From NCBI GenBank assembly GCA_017991935.1, contig JAGOPP010000001.1:80787-144786 (forward strand): a stretch of DNA of 64,000 nt, read 5' to 3'. The translations under genes and the position numbers were made by a program. This document shows, piece by piece, positions 1 through 8,057 of the stretch. Numbering within the stretch: position 1 is the stretch's first letter; each line of letters begins with the position of its first letter. The DNA comes from Oscillospiraceae bacterium. GTDB taxonomy: Bacteria; Bacillota; Clostridia; Oscillospirales; Ruminococcaceae. Below the pieces are notes generated by a model, which did not search any database, was not told the origin of the DNA, and worked only from the letters and a program-made list of their open reading frames with translations.

Positions 1-522
1 GATTTTTCGAGCCAGCGGCGCAGCGGGGAGGTAAGGCATCTCTCCGCCTCCGGGGGCCTCGTCGTCATCGAGGGCACCCACGCGCTGAATCCGCTTTTGA
101 CGGAAGGTCTGCCGAGGAGGGGCGTGTTCCGCGTCTTTACCGGCACGAACGCGCGGTTTTGCGTGGACGGGCGGACCTTGCTTACACCCGAGGAGCTGCG
201 CCTCGCGCGCCGGATGGTGCGGGATGAGCAGTTTCGCGGCTGGCCGGCCGAGAGGACGCTCGCCCAGTGGCCAAACATCCTGCGCAGTTCCGATATCTAT
301 ATCGAGCCCTACGCGGGCACGGCGGAGTTTTTCCTCGATTCGGCCTTGGATTACGAGCCCGCGGTCTACGGCGGGCGCCTGTTTCCGATGCTCGAGCGGA
401 TCGCGGCGGATTCGCCGTACGCGCCCGGGGCGGAGGAACTGCGGCGGAAGCTCTCCTATTTTTCCGAGCTTTCGGAGAAGCTTGTTCCCAAAGATTCCCT
501 GCTGAGGGAATTTATCGGATAA
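1..522 (+). CDS. Uridine kinase-like nucleoside kinase, 3' end only
   Basis: This is the C-terminal part (about 173 residues) of a gene that begins before the window; the frame is open from base 1 to the TAA at 520-522. The stretch VVIEGTHALNP near residue 19 matches the conserved segment of the P-loop uridine/phosphoribulokinase family that follows the catalytic region. The segment RMVRDEQFRGWPAERTL and the following WPNI are typical of the long Firmicutes nucleoside kinases that carry an N-terminal TGS/threonyl-tRNA-synthetase-like part. The P-loop is outside the window, so the ATP site cannot be checked. The likely role is phosphorylation of uridine or a related nucleoside. An internal TTG at 97 is open but is not the true start. 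Confidence 0.8.
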   Translation, partial: DFSSQRRSGEVRHLSASGGLVVIEGTHALNPLLTEGLPRRGVFRVFTGTNARFCVDGRTLLTPEELRLARRMVRDEQFRGWPAERTLAQWPNILRSSDIYIEPYAGTAEFFLDSALDYEPAVYGGRLFPMLERIAADSPYAPGAEELRRKLSYFSELSEKLVPKDSLLREFIG

Positions 523-538
523 AAAAGCGGTTTTTCTG

Positions 539-567
539 TTGAAAAGCTGAACCGGGAAGTATATAAT
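539..567 (+). promoter_or_regulatory. Sigma-A-type promoter for the zinc-ribbon gene
   Basis: TTGAAA at 539-544 and TATAAT at 562-567 are separated by 17 bp, 39 bp upstream of the ATG at 606. It separates the zinc-ribbon gene from the upstream kinase gene. Confidence 0.7.
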
Positions 568-605
568 AATCAAATGTAGGAATCTCGTATGAAAGGGGCA
601 GAGCT

Positions 606-1286
606 ATGGCGAATTTCGACAGCATCGTGGGCGATTTCCGGATCATCGCGGAGGAGATGGAGAAAAAAACCAGAGAGGCGATCGAGCTTTCCCGCCTCCG
701 CATGGAGAAGATCCAAGTCAAAAGCGATATGAGAAAGAATTATGAGAACATCGGGGAGCTGGTCTATGCGGAGCACCGCCTTCATGAGAATAACGCCGAC
801 GTGATCGACATTTTCAACAAAGAGATCGACCGCGAATATGAGCATCTGAATGAGATCGCCGCCCGGATCCGCAAGCTCCGCAACCGGGCCCAGTGCCCCG
901 CGTGCGGCGCGCAAAACGAGGCCGACGCCGCCTATTGCAGCCACTGCGGCGCGGAGATGAAAAGCGCCGAGGAGCCTGTGACCGCCGCGATCGACAAGAC
1001 CGCCGAGGACCTCAAAGAGGTCGCCCGCGGGGTGAAGGAGACCCTCTCCGAGAAGCTCGAGACCGCGGGCCAGTATGTCGAGAAGGAGAAGGCAAAGTTC
1101 GAAGAGGGCGCCGCGAAGCTCAGCGAAAAGGCCGCGAAGCTCGCCGAATGCGCCGAGAGAAGCGCGAAGGCGGAGGCGGAAGAGGCGGCAGCCGAACCCG
1201 CGGCGGCGCAGCCCGCCCCGGAAACGGACGCCCCGGCGGAGGCCCCGGCGCTCAAAAAGGGCCCCGCCCCCAAAAAGAAAAAATAA
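606..1286 (+). CDS. Zinc-ribbon protein with coiled-coil and acidic/basic tail
   Basis: The 226-residue product has no signal peptide or membrane segment. Residues 1-95 are charged and heptad-like, suggesting a coiled coil. A four-cysteine zinc ribbon follows at about residues 97-118 (CPAC and CSHC pairs separated by 14 residues). The C-terminal half is rich in Ala, Glu and Lys, with an Ala/Pro stretch and a final run of lysines. ATG at 606 is preceded by GAAAGGGG. Similar proteins are widespread in Clostridia without an assigned function; none is assigned here. The low-complexity tail also leaves two other frames open. Confidence 0.75.
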   Translation: MANFDSIVGDFRIIAEEMEKKTREAIELSRLRMEKIQVKSDMRKNYENIGELVYAEHRLHENNADVIDIFNKEIDREYEHLNEIAARIRKLRNRAQCPACGAQNEADAAYCSHCGAEMKSAEEPVTAAIDKTAEDLKEVARGVKETLSEKLETAGQYVEKEKAKFEEGAAKLSEKAAKLAECAERSAKAEAEEAAAEPAAAQPAPETDAPAEAPALKKGPAPKKKK

Positions 1287-1425
1287 CGCGCCGGACGGCG
1301 AAAAAGGCCCCCCGCGACGCCCGACGAAAGCCGGGCGCGCAAGATTCCGCTTCGGGCGGCCCGGGAGCGAAAACCGCTTTGGACGCGCCCGCGGGGGTTC
1401 CCTTGATTGGAAAGGATGAACGAAA

Positions 1426-2262
1426 TTGACGTATAATCAGATCAAAAGCTCCGCCGCGTACCTGCTCAGCCAGACCGGGCTCCGCCCGAAGATCGGGCTG
1501 ATCCTCGGCTCCGGGCTGCACCCGGTGACCGCGGACCTCGAGAACGCGGTGAAGATCCCGTATAAATCCATCCCGCGCTGGAACGCCGCCTCCGCCCCCG
1601 GCCACGAGGGCGCGCTCTATATCGGCACCATGGAGGGCGTGCCGGTCGCGGTGATGTCCGGGCGGCTCCATTATTATGAAGGCAACAGCATCGCCGACTG
1701 CGCCTATCCGGTCGCCGTGCTCAAGGCGATGGGGATCGAAAAGCTCATCGTCACCAACGCGGCCGGCGGCGTCAACACCGACTATCACCCCGGCGAGTTT
1801 GTGCTGATCCGCGATCAGATCAAATTCTTCGACGAGAGTCCCCTGCGCGGGGAAAAGGCGGAGGACTTCGGCGGCGAGCATTTCTTCGATATGAGCGATA
1901 CTTATACCGCGAAGCTGCGCGAGGCGGTTAAAACCGTCTGGCAAAAGACTTCGGGAGAGGCGCTCGCGGAGGGCGTCTACGCGTTCATGTCCGGCCCACA
2001 GTTCGAGACCCCGGCCGAGATCCGCGCCCTGCGCGTGCTCGGGGCGGACCTCGTCGGCATGAGCACCGCGCCGGAGGCCATCATGGCCGCCGCCTGCGGG
2101 CTTACGCTGCTCGGGGTGTCCGTCGTCACCAACATGGCGGCGGGCGTCGTCGCGGGCAAGGCGATCTCCGGCGGGGAGGTCAACGAGACCGGCGCCGCCA
2201 TCGCCGACGATTTTCGCAGGCTCCTGCACGTCGCGGTGCAAACGCTCTCGGAGATCGGGTAA
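1426..2262 (+). CDS. Purine nucleoside phosphorylase
   Basis: The 278-residue protein belongs to the trimeric class II PNP family, which splits purine (deoxy)nucleosides with phosphate into base and (deoxy)ribose 1-phosphate. Visible motifs are GSGLH (phosphate loop), GHEGALYIG, GRLHYYEG, TNAAGGVN, the FETPAEIR segment, VGMST and the base-binding NMAAG. The start is TTG at 1426: an ATG at 1416 hits a stop after six codons, and AAAGGA at 1411 is well spaced for the TTG. A nucleobase or nucleoside deaminase-type gene follows, so the pair suggests purine salvage. It is either punA or deoD type II by name; no symbol is assigned. Confidence 0.9.
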   Translation: MTYNQIKSSAAYLLSQTGLRPKIGLILGSGLHPVTADLENAVKIPYKSIPRWNAASAPGHEGALYIGTMEGVPVAVMSGRLHYYEGNSIADCAYPVAVLKAMGIEKLIVTNAAGGVNTDYHPGEFVLIRDQIKFFDESPLRGEKAEDFGGEHFFDMSDTYTAKLREAVKTVWQKTSGEALAEGVYAFMSGPQFETPAEIRALRVLGADLVGMSTAPEAIMAAACGLTLLGVSVVTNMAAGVVAGKAISGGEVNETGAAIADDFRRLLHVAVQTLSEIG

Positions 2263-2436
2263 AAACCCCGTAACGTCCCGGGGCCGCAGCCGTGCGGAGG
2301 CCCGCCTCTCTCGGGGCGGCGCCATGGGCGAAGCGCGGCTCAGATCGGCACGGCCGGAGAGCCGTTTTCCCGAAAAGAGCAGCCCGTACCGGGCCGGCGG
2401 GGCGGTCCTCGCCGCCGGCGAACCTTTAAGGAAGAT

Positions 2437-2457
2437 AAGGGGGCGTCCCCCTTTTTA
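2437..2457 (+). terminator. Short hairpin with T-run before the amidohydrolase gene
   Basis: AAGGGGG, a CGT loop, then CCCCCTT running into T residues. It ends about 36 bp before the next ATG with no obvious promoter between, so it may act as a leaky terminator or attenuator rather than fully separating the genes. The rest of 2263-2436 is GC-rich and shows nothing I recognise. Confidence 0.55.
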
Positions 2458-2493
2458 AAAAACCAATCCCTGACCGGAAAGGACGGAAGAACT

Positions 2494-3783
2494 ATGCTGT
2501 TTAAAAACATCTCCTATGTGGATGAGGATTTTAACGTCGTGGACAACGCGTGGATCGGCATTAAAAACGGCGTGATCGACTGCATCTCCCAAAACAGGCC
2601 CGCGAACTGGAGCTGCGGCGAGGTATACGACGGCAGCGGCAAGATCCTGATCCCGGGGCTCGTCAACAACCACACGCACGCCGCGATGACGCTGATGCGC
2701 GGCTACGGCGAGGGCCTTCCGCTGCAAAGATGGCTCACCGAGCGGGTCTTCCCGTTTGAGGCGCATTGGAACGAGGACGCGATCTACTGGGCAAACCAGC
2801 TCGCGATGGCCGAGATGCTCGCCTGCGGCACCACGTCGTTCACCGATATGTATTTCTTCGGCTCGGTGGCGGCGAGGGCCGTGCAGGACGTCGGCATGAA
2901 ATGCAATTTCAGCAACCCGCCGGTCGGCACCGACGGCACCCGCCTCAAGGATCTCGAGTATTTCCCGGCCGTCTGGGCGGAGATCCAGCAGTGGGGCCAC
3001 AGCAAGGGCCGCTTCCTGATGGAGTACGGCGTCCACGCCGAATATACCGCGAGCGAGGCGCTGATCCGCGACGCCGCCGCTTTCGCGAAGGAGAACGGTC
3101 TGCGCGTCCACGCGCACCTCTCCGAGACGAAGAAGGAGCACGAGGAGTGCAAACAGCGCAACGGCGGCAGGACCCCGGCGAAGGTGTTCCTCGACTGCGG
3201 CCTGTTTGAAAACCCGACCAACCTCGCGCACTGCGTCTGGGCGGAGGACGGGGACATCCGCATCCTTGCGGAAAACGGCGTCACCGCGACGCACAACCCC
3301 TCCAGCAACATGAAGCTCGGCAGCGGCTTCGCGCCGGTGCGCAAGATGCTCGACGCGGGCGTCAGCGTCGCGCTCGGCACCGACGGCGCCGCGAGCAACA
3401 ACAACCTCAACATGTTCGAGGAGATGCATATGGCGGCCATGATCGCCCGCGGCGGCTCCGGCCACGCGGACGAGATCAGCTCGGCGGAGATCCTCAAAAT
3501 GGCGACCGTCGCCGGAGCGAAGAGCCAAGGCAGGGCGGACACCGGCCTCATCAAGATCCGCAACAAGGCGGATCTCGCCGTGATCGACCTCGACCGGCCG
3601 CATCTGGTCCCTTCCTATAATAAACTCGATTCGCTGATTTTCTCCGCGCAGGGCTCCGACGTCGTCTTGACCATGGTGGACGGGGACGTCCTCTACCGGG
3701 ACGGCAAATATAAGACGATCGACTTCCCGAAGGTCTGCGACAAGATCAGCCTCTGCCTGCCCAAGATCCTCTCCCAGATCTGA
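2494..3783 (+). CDS. mtaD: Amidohydrolase, 5-methylthioadenosine/S-adenosylhomocysteine deaminase type
   Basis: The 429-residue protein has the amidohydrolase (TIM-barrel) signature of the MtaD/TrzN-like group: HTHAAMTLMRG (first metal histidines), HAHLSET, the NLAHCVW histidine, and GTDGAASNN with the metal aspartate. Length is as expected for the family. Members hydrolytically deaminate MTA, SAH or adenosine; the exact substrate cannot be read from sequence. ATG at 2494 is preceded by GGAAAGGACGG. It follows a purine nucleoside phosphorylase, which supports a role in purine/MTA salvage, where deamination yields an inosine-type nucleoside that PNP could cleave. Confidence 0.82.
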   Translation: MLFKNISYVDEDFNVVDNAWIGIKNGVIDCISQNRPANWSCGEVYDGSGKILIPGLVNNHTHAAMTLMRGYGEGLPLQRWLTERVFPFEAHWNEDAIYWANQLAMAEMLACGTTSFTDMYFFGSVAARAVQDVGMKCNFSNPPVGTDGTRLKDLEYFPAVWAEIQQWGHSKGRFLMEYGVHAEYTASEALIRDAAAFAKENGLRVHAHLSETKKEHEECKQRNGGRTPAKVFLDCGLFENPTNLAHCVWAEDGDIRILAENGVTATHNPSSNMKLGSGFAPVRKMLDAGVSVALGTDGAASNNNLNMFEEMHMAAMIARGGSGHADEISSAEILKMATVAGAKSQGRADTGLIKIRNKADLAVIDLDRPHLVPSYNKLDSLIFSAQGSDVVLTMVDGDVLYRDGKYKTIDFPKVCDKISLCLPKILSQI

Positions 3784-3825
3784 CCGTTTGATTCCGGCGC
3801 TCAGCATATTAAAGGAGGACGGCGT

Positions 3826-5577
3826 TTGAGCTTAAAGAAACAGAATTTCCTCCAAGGTGCCCTGATTTTGAGTTTTGCGACCATCTTTGTCAAGGCCGTC
3901 GGCGCGCTCTTCAAGATCCCGCTGATGAATATCATCGGCGGCGAAGGCATGGGCTATTACAACACGGCCTATCAGATTTTTAATCCGCTCTACACGCTCG
4001 CGACCGCCGGCATCCCGGTGGCCGTCTCAAGAATGGTCTCCGAGTGCGTGACGCTGGGACGTTTCCGGGATGTCCGGAAGATCTTTCAGGTTTCGATGGC
4101 CTGCTTTCTCGTCACCGGGACGGCGGGCAGTTTAATCATGCTGCTCGGCGCGCGGTTCCTCACCAATTCCGTGGTGGGCAACGCGGGCGCCGTGTGGGCG
4201 GTGGCGGTCCTGTCCCCGGCGGTGTTTTTTATCTGCATGATGAGCGCCTACCGCGGCTATTACCAAGGGCTGCGCAACATGTACCCGACCGCCATCTCCC
4301 AGATGACGGAGGCCGTGTTTAAACTGCTTTTGGGCCTCGGCCTGACGCTCGTCGTCACGCAGCTCGGCACCGCCGAATATGAGAAGGCCGGCACCATCTT
4401 CGGCATTCGGATCGGACTGACCGAGGATGCCGGCACCGCCGCCTCGGCGATCGCGCCCTACGCGGCCGCGGCCGCGATCGGCGGCGTCATGCTCTCGACG
4501 ATCGCGGGCACGGTCTACCTGATGATCCGCTACAACCGCAGGGGCGACGGCATCAGCGAGGAGGAGCTCTTCGCCTCCATGGAGCCGCAGCGGGGCAGGA
4601 CGATCTTCCGGGCCCTGATCACGATCGCGCTGCCGGTGTGCTTTGCCTCCCTCGCGACGAACCTTACGAACCTGATCGACCTGATCTCGCTGATGAACCG
4701 TCTGGAATACGCGATCCGGCTCGACGCGGACACGATCCTCAACCTCTATAAGGGCCTGCTCCCCGATGGCCTGACGCTCGGGGGCATCCCGAATTATCTT
4801 TACGGCGTCTACACCGGCATGCCGGTGGAGCTTTTTAACCTGATCCCGGCCATCGCCACCACCTTTGGGATTTCGGCGCTGCCGACCGTCACGGAGATGT
4901 GGACGGCGGGCGACCACCGCCGGGTCAAGCGCTCGGTGGACAGCGTCTTGCGCATCACCGCGCTGATGGCGTTTCCGGCGGGGCTCGGGCTCTCCTTCCT
5001 CTCGAAGCAGATCCTTGACCTGCTCTATCCGCGGGTGCCGCTCGAGGTGGAGATCGCCGCCCCGATGCTGACCGTCATGGGTATCTCGGTGATCTTCGTC
5101 TCGATCGTGGTCACCTGCAACAGCATCCTGCAGGCGATCGGGCGGGAGCGGATCCCGCTCGTCCTGCTGCTGATCGGCGCCGCCGTCAAGCTCGGCATCA
5201 ACTACACGTTCATCGCGATCCCGTCCATCAACATCAAGGCGGCGCCCTACGGCTCTCTGGTCTGTTACAGCCTGCTGCTCGTGCTGAGCATCCTCTTGAT
5301 CGACCAAAACGCCGGCATCCGGGTGGACCTCTGGTCCGTCTTTTTGAAGCCGCTGCTCGCGGGATTTGCGTGCGCGTTGAGCGCCAAAAGCGTCTGGCTG
5401 CTGACGCAGGGGTGGATCGGCTCCCGCCCCGCGACCGTGCTCGCGATCGTCGTCGCGGTGGTGATTTACGTCGCCGTGGTCCTCGCGATCCGCGGAGTGC
5501 CCAAAAATGACATAAAAATGCTGCCGAAAGGCGAAAAAATCGCGGAACTACTTGCAAAACACCATCTCTTAGGGTAA
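3826..5577 (+). CDS. Polysaccharide/lipid flippase, SpoVB/YabM family
   Basis: The 583-residue integral membrane protein has about 14 hydrophobic segments from residue 7 onwards and the MATE/MOP flippase fold of the SpoVB-YabM-MurJ group. Such proteins flip lipid-linked saccharides across the cytoplasmic membrane, for example during spore cortex or wall synthesis. The start is TTG at 3826 with AAAGGAGG at 3811-3818. Gene order flippase-mazG-HU-rqcP matches the Bacillus yabM-yabN-yabO neighbourhood, which supports the YabM assignment; a SpoVB role in cortex synthesis remains possible. The next gene starts 4 bp after the stop. Confidence 0.85.
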   Translation: MSLKKQNFLQGALILSFATIFVKAVGALFKIPLMNIIGGEGMGYYNTAYQIFNPLYTLATAGIPVAVSRMVSECVTLGRFRDVRKIFQVSMACFLVTGTAGSLIMLLGARFLTNSVVGNAGAVWAVAVLSPAVFFICMMSAYRGYYQGLRNMYPTAISQMTEAVFKLLLGLGLTLVVTQLGTAEYEKAGTIFGIRIGLTEDAGTAASAIAPYAAAAAIGGVMLSTIAGTVYLMIRYNRRGDGISEEELFASMEPQRGRTIFRALITIALPVCFASLATNLTNLIDLISLMNRLEYAIRLDADTILNLYKGLLPDGLTLGGIPNYLYGVYTGMPVELFNLIPAIATTFGISALPTVTEMWTAGDHRRVKRSVDSVLRITALMAFPAGLGLSFLSKQILDLLYPRVPLEVEIAAPMLTVMGISVIFVSIVVTCNSILQAIGRERIPLVLLLIGAAVKLGINYTFIAIPSINIKAAPYGSLVCYSLLLVLSILLIDQNAGIRVDLWSVFLKPLLAGFACALSAKSVWLLTQGWIGSRPATVLAIVVAVVIYVAVVLAIRGVPKNDIKMLPKGEKIAELLAKHHLLG

Positions 5578-5581
5578 GATA

Positions 5582-6442
5582 ATGGAGGCTTTTGTGGATT
5601 TTGAATTCAAGGAAACCTACGATGTCGCGGATCTGCTGCGGATCATGGAGATCCTTCGGAGCGGCGAGGGCTGCCCGTGGGATCGGCAGCAGACGCACGC
5701 CTCGATCCGCCAGAATCTCATCGAGGAGACTTACGAGGCGGCCGAGGCCATCGACAACGCCGACCCGGAGGCGCTCTGCGAGGAACTTGGCGATATGCTG
5801 ATGCAGATCGTCTTTCACTGCCAGATCGAAAAAGAGCGGGGCGGCTTTGATTTTTCCGAGATCTGCGACGGCCTATGTAAAAAACTGATCGTCCGCCATC
5901 CCCATGTGTTTGGAGACAAGGCCGCGTTTTCCGCGGACTACGCCTTCCGGCGCTGGGATGAAATAAAGGCCGAAACCAAAGGCCAGAGGACCGGCGCGGA
6001 TACGCTCGCCGCCGTTCCGAAGACGCTGCCCGCGCTGATGCGGGGCGCAAAGCTCCAAAAGCGCGCGTCAAAAGCTTCGGGAGTGTCCTTTGGCGTCGAG
6101 CGGGCCTTCCGCGATCTCGAGGACGGGGTCGCAAGGCTCAGGGAGGCTGCGGCCGGAGAGGATTTCTCCCGGAAACGGGAGGAATTGGGGGATGTGCTTT
6201 TCGCCGCCGTGCAGGTGGCGGGGGCGCTGGGCGCGGAGCCGGAAGAATGTCTGTCCGACTCCTGCGAACGGTTCACGCGGCGTTTTTCTTTTGCGGAAGA
6301 GAGGGCCGCCGGGGAGGGGAGGAGCCTCCGGGATCTCTCGCCGGACAAGCTCGCAGAGCTTTGGAGTGCGGCAAAAAAGGAAGAGGAATCAAAAAAGCCG
6401 CGGGAAAGCGGCAAAATTGTAACGGAGGGAAATGTAAAATGA
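5582..6442 (+). CDS. mazG: MazG nucleoside triphosphate pyrophosphohydrolase
   Basis: The 286-residue protein hydrolyses (d)NTPs to NMP and pyrophosphate, a house-cleaning function. It contains two MazG helical modules: the first begins at about residue 13 with [22 protein letters not shown] and has the acidic [10 protein letters not shown] and [13 protein letters not shown] motifs (EExxE...ExxD). The second repeats the pattern at [14 protein letters not shown], around residue 205. In Bacillus the orthologue (YabN) has an extra N-terminal methylase domain, absent here. The stop overlaps the HU start by 4 bp (ATGA), implying translational coupling. Confidence 0.92.
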   Translation: MEAFVDFEFKETYDVADLLRIMEILRSGEGCPWDRQQTHASIRQNLIEETYEAAEAIDNADPEALCEELGDMLMQIVFHCQIEKERGGFDFSEICDGLCKKLIVRHPHVFGDKAAFSADYAFRRWDEIKAETKGQRTGADTLAAVPKTLPALMRGAKLQKRASKASGVSFGVERAFRDLEDGVARLREAAAGEDFSRKREELGDVLFAAVQVAGALGAEPEECLSDSCERFTRRFSFAEERAAGEGRSLRDLSPDKLAELWSAAKKEEESKKPRESGKIVTEGNVK

Positions 6443-6717
6443 CGAAAGCCGACCTGATCACCGCCGTAGCGGAGAAGACCGAATTCACGAAGAAAGACAG
6501 CGAAAAAGCCGTCCTTGCCGTCCTGGATTCCATCACCGAGGCACTGGTTGCCGGAGAAAAAGTCCAGCTTGTCGGATTTGGCTGCTTCGAAGTCAAAGAA
6601 AGAGCCGCCAGAAAGGGCGTCAATCCGAGGACCAAAGAGGACATCGATATCGGTTCCTCCATGCTTCCGGTGTTTAAGGCCGGCAAGGGCCTGAAAGCCG
6701 CCGTCACGAAGGAATAA
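6439..6717 (+). CDS. HU-family histone-like DNA-binding protein
   Basis: The 92-residue product is a full-length HU/IHF-family protein that binds and bends DNA as a dimer. It shows the N-terminal helices ([12 protein letters not shown]), the [17 protein letters not shown] strand region, the beta-arm [12 protein letters not shown] with the intercalating proline, and the C-terminal [12 protein letters not shown] helix. Start is ATG at 6439, preceded by ACGGAGGG and overlapping the mazG stop. A strong terminator 13 bp after the stop ends the transcript. HU between mazG and the S4-domain gene is a recurrent clostridial order. Confidence 0.95.
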   Translation: MTKADLITAVAEKTEFTKKDSEKAVLAVLDSITEALVAGEKVQLVGFGCFEVKERAARKGVNPRTKEDIDIGSSMLPVFKAGKGLKAAVTKE

Positions 6718-6730
6718 GGAGCAAAACCGA

Positions 6731-6761
6731 AGCCCCCGCTCCACCGAGCGGGGGCTTTTTT
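6731..6761 (+). terminator. Intrinsic terminator after HU gene
   Basis: A perfect stem GCCCCCGCTC/GAGCGGGGGC with a CACC loop followed by six T. The S4-domain gene begins 15 bp later, so its expression needs readthrough or an unseen promoter. Confidence 0.9.
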
Positions 6762-6775
6762 CAAGGAGGAAATCC

Positions 6776-7018
6776 ATGCGGCTTGATAAATATTTAAAGA
6801 TTACCCGCCTGATCAAGCGCCGCACCGTCGCCAACGACGCCTGCGACGCCGGGCGCGTCCTCGTCAACGACCGGGTCGCCCGCGCCTCCTACGAGGTGAA
6901 GGAGGGCGATCAGATCGAGATCCGGCTCGGCCAGAAGCCGCTGCGGGTCGAGGTGCTCTCCATCGAGGAGTCGCCCAAAAAAGAGGACGCCGCCCGAAAT
7001 TACCGCGTCATCGAATAA
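6776..7018 (+). CDS. rqcP: S4-domain RNA-binding protein RqcP (YabO)
   Basis: The 80-residue protein is almost entirely one S4 domain (RLDKYLKITRLIKRRTVAN...AGRVLVNDRVARASYEVKEGDQIEI). This size and sequence match RqcP/YabO, which binds the 50S ribosomal subunit with RqcH during ribosome-associated quality control and helps alanine-tail addition to stalled chains. AAGGAGG at 6763 fits the ATG at 6776. The position after mazG and HU agrees with the conserved yab cluster, but the usual following yabP, yabQ and divIC are absent. Confidence 0.88.
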   Translation: MRLDKYLKITRLIKRRTVANDACDAGRVLVNDRVARASYEVKEGDQIEIRLGQKPLRVEVLSIEESPKKEDAARNYRVIE

Positions 7019-7047
7019 TTTCTTTCGGCGGGGCCGGGCGCGTTCGC

Positions 7048-7076
7048 TTGTAAATCCTTCCCGACCCTGTTATAAT
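7048..7076 (+). promoter_or_regulatory. Strong sigma-A promoter for the secreted protein gene
   Basis: TTGTAA at 7048-7053 and a perfect TATAAT at 7071-7076 with a 17 bp spacer, 51 bp upstream of the ATG at 7128. Confidence 0.8.
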
Positions 7077-7127
7077 AAAAAGGAAAAAATAACCGCTTGT
7101 TTTTGACAGCCAAAGGAGGGCATTTTT

Positions 7128-7796
7128 ATGAAAAAGATTCTGGCTTTCGCGCTTTGCGTGCTGCTCGTGCTGGCCATGCTGCCGGTAGCCTCATTTGCTG
7201 CGAGCAAGGACGACGATTACGACGACATCTATGAGGCCGACGGCATCGAGGTCTCCGGCACCAACGTCTATGTCGGCCGCCTGAGCAAAAACAGCACAAA
7301 ATATAAGGATCTCCGGGATTTTGCCGGGGAGCTCGGCGCGACGCTCAACTCCATCCTTTTCTCCTTCGAGGTCACCAAAACGGAGTCCGGCGACAAGGAG
7401 ATCATGTTCAGCTTCGGCGAGGACTATGAGGAAGAGGAGCTGACCATCCTCTATCGGCATAAAGACGGGACCATCGACGTGATCCTCGCCATGTGCGACG
7501 AGACCGGCGACCTTGAGCTCAAGACCACGGCCGACGCCGCCTATCTGGTGCTCGACGGCCCGGAATACGCCGAGGACTTCGATTCCGGCCTCAAGGTGAA
7601 GAAGCCCGGCACCTATGTCTCCTCCTCGAAAGAGGCGACGGAATCCACCACCTCCTCCACCCCGATCACGGTGAAGCCCGAAACCGGCGCCACCGGATCG
7701 ACCGGGACCTCGACCGGGACCTCCACTGGCGTGAAAGAGGAGAACCCGAACACCGGCTTCGGGACGCTCCCGCGGTTCCTGCTGTGGATATTCTGA
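7128..7796 (+). CDS. Secreted protein with NPNTG motif and incomplete sorting signal
   Basis: The 222-residue product starts with a clear signal peptide (MKKILAFALCVLLVLAMLPVASFAA, cleavage near residue 25). Residues about 60-150 form a beta-rich domain (LTILYRHKDGTIDVILAMCDETGDL) related to the C-terminal domain of the anchored protein at 20204-21817. A Thr/Ser/Gly-rich linker follows, then EENPNTGF, a sortase-type NPxTG pentapeptide. The expected roughly 20-residue hydrophobic segment and basic tail are missing: only GTLPRFLLWIF remains before the stop. Neither other frame restores a membrane helix, so this looks like a truncated or degenerate anchor. The RBS is AAAGGAGGG. Function unknown; a cell-surface role is inferred. 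Confidence 0.75.
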   Translation: MKKILAFALCVLLVLAMLPVASFAASKDDDYDDIYEADGIEVSGTNVYVGRLSKNSTKYKDLRDFAGELGATLNSILFSFEVTKTESGDKEIMFSFGEDYEEEELTILYRHKDGTIDVILAMCDETGDLELKTTADAAYLVLDGPEYAEDFDSGLKVKKPGTYVSSSKEATESTTSSTPITVKPETGATGSTGTSTGTSTGVKEENPNTGFGTLPRFLLWIF

Positions 7797-7841
7797 CCGT
7801 TTCCGGATCCGATCGTCCGAGGCAGCTTTAAGCGGCAATCA

Positions 7842-7880
7842 AGAGGCCCGCCATGCTTTTCGCATGGCGGGCCTCTTTTT
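7842..7880 (+). terminator. Intrinsic terminator
   Basis: Stem AGAGGCCCGCCATG/CATGGCGGGCCTCT with a CTTTTCG-type loop followed by five T. It ends the secreted-protein transcript. The remaining 7881-8057 shows nothing further that I recognise. Confidence 0.9.
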
Positions 7881-8057
7881 GTTTTCCTCGGGAAAGTTTC
7901 GGCGCACGGCACGCGGCCGCGAAAGACGCGTCCCAACAAAAAAACGGGCGGATTCCCTCCGCCGGATTCCTCCGTCAAGACGGCCGGGCTTGCCGGTTTC
8001 ATGGGGGCCGACCCCCGTTTTTCTTTTGCCTATCCCTGCCGCACGGGTCCCGCGCTT

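Noticed and set aside
2263..2493. Purine or SAM riboswitch before the amidohydrolase gene
   Set aside because: No conserved core of either class was seen; only a short terminator-like hairpin is supported.
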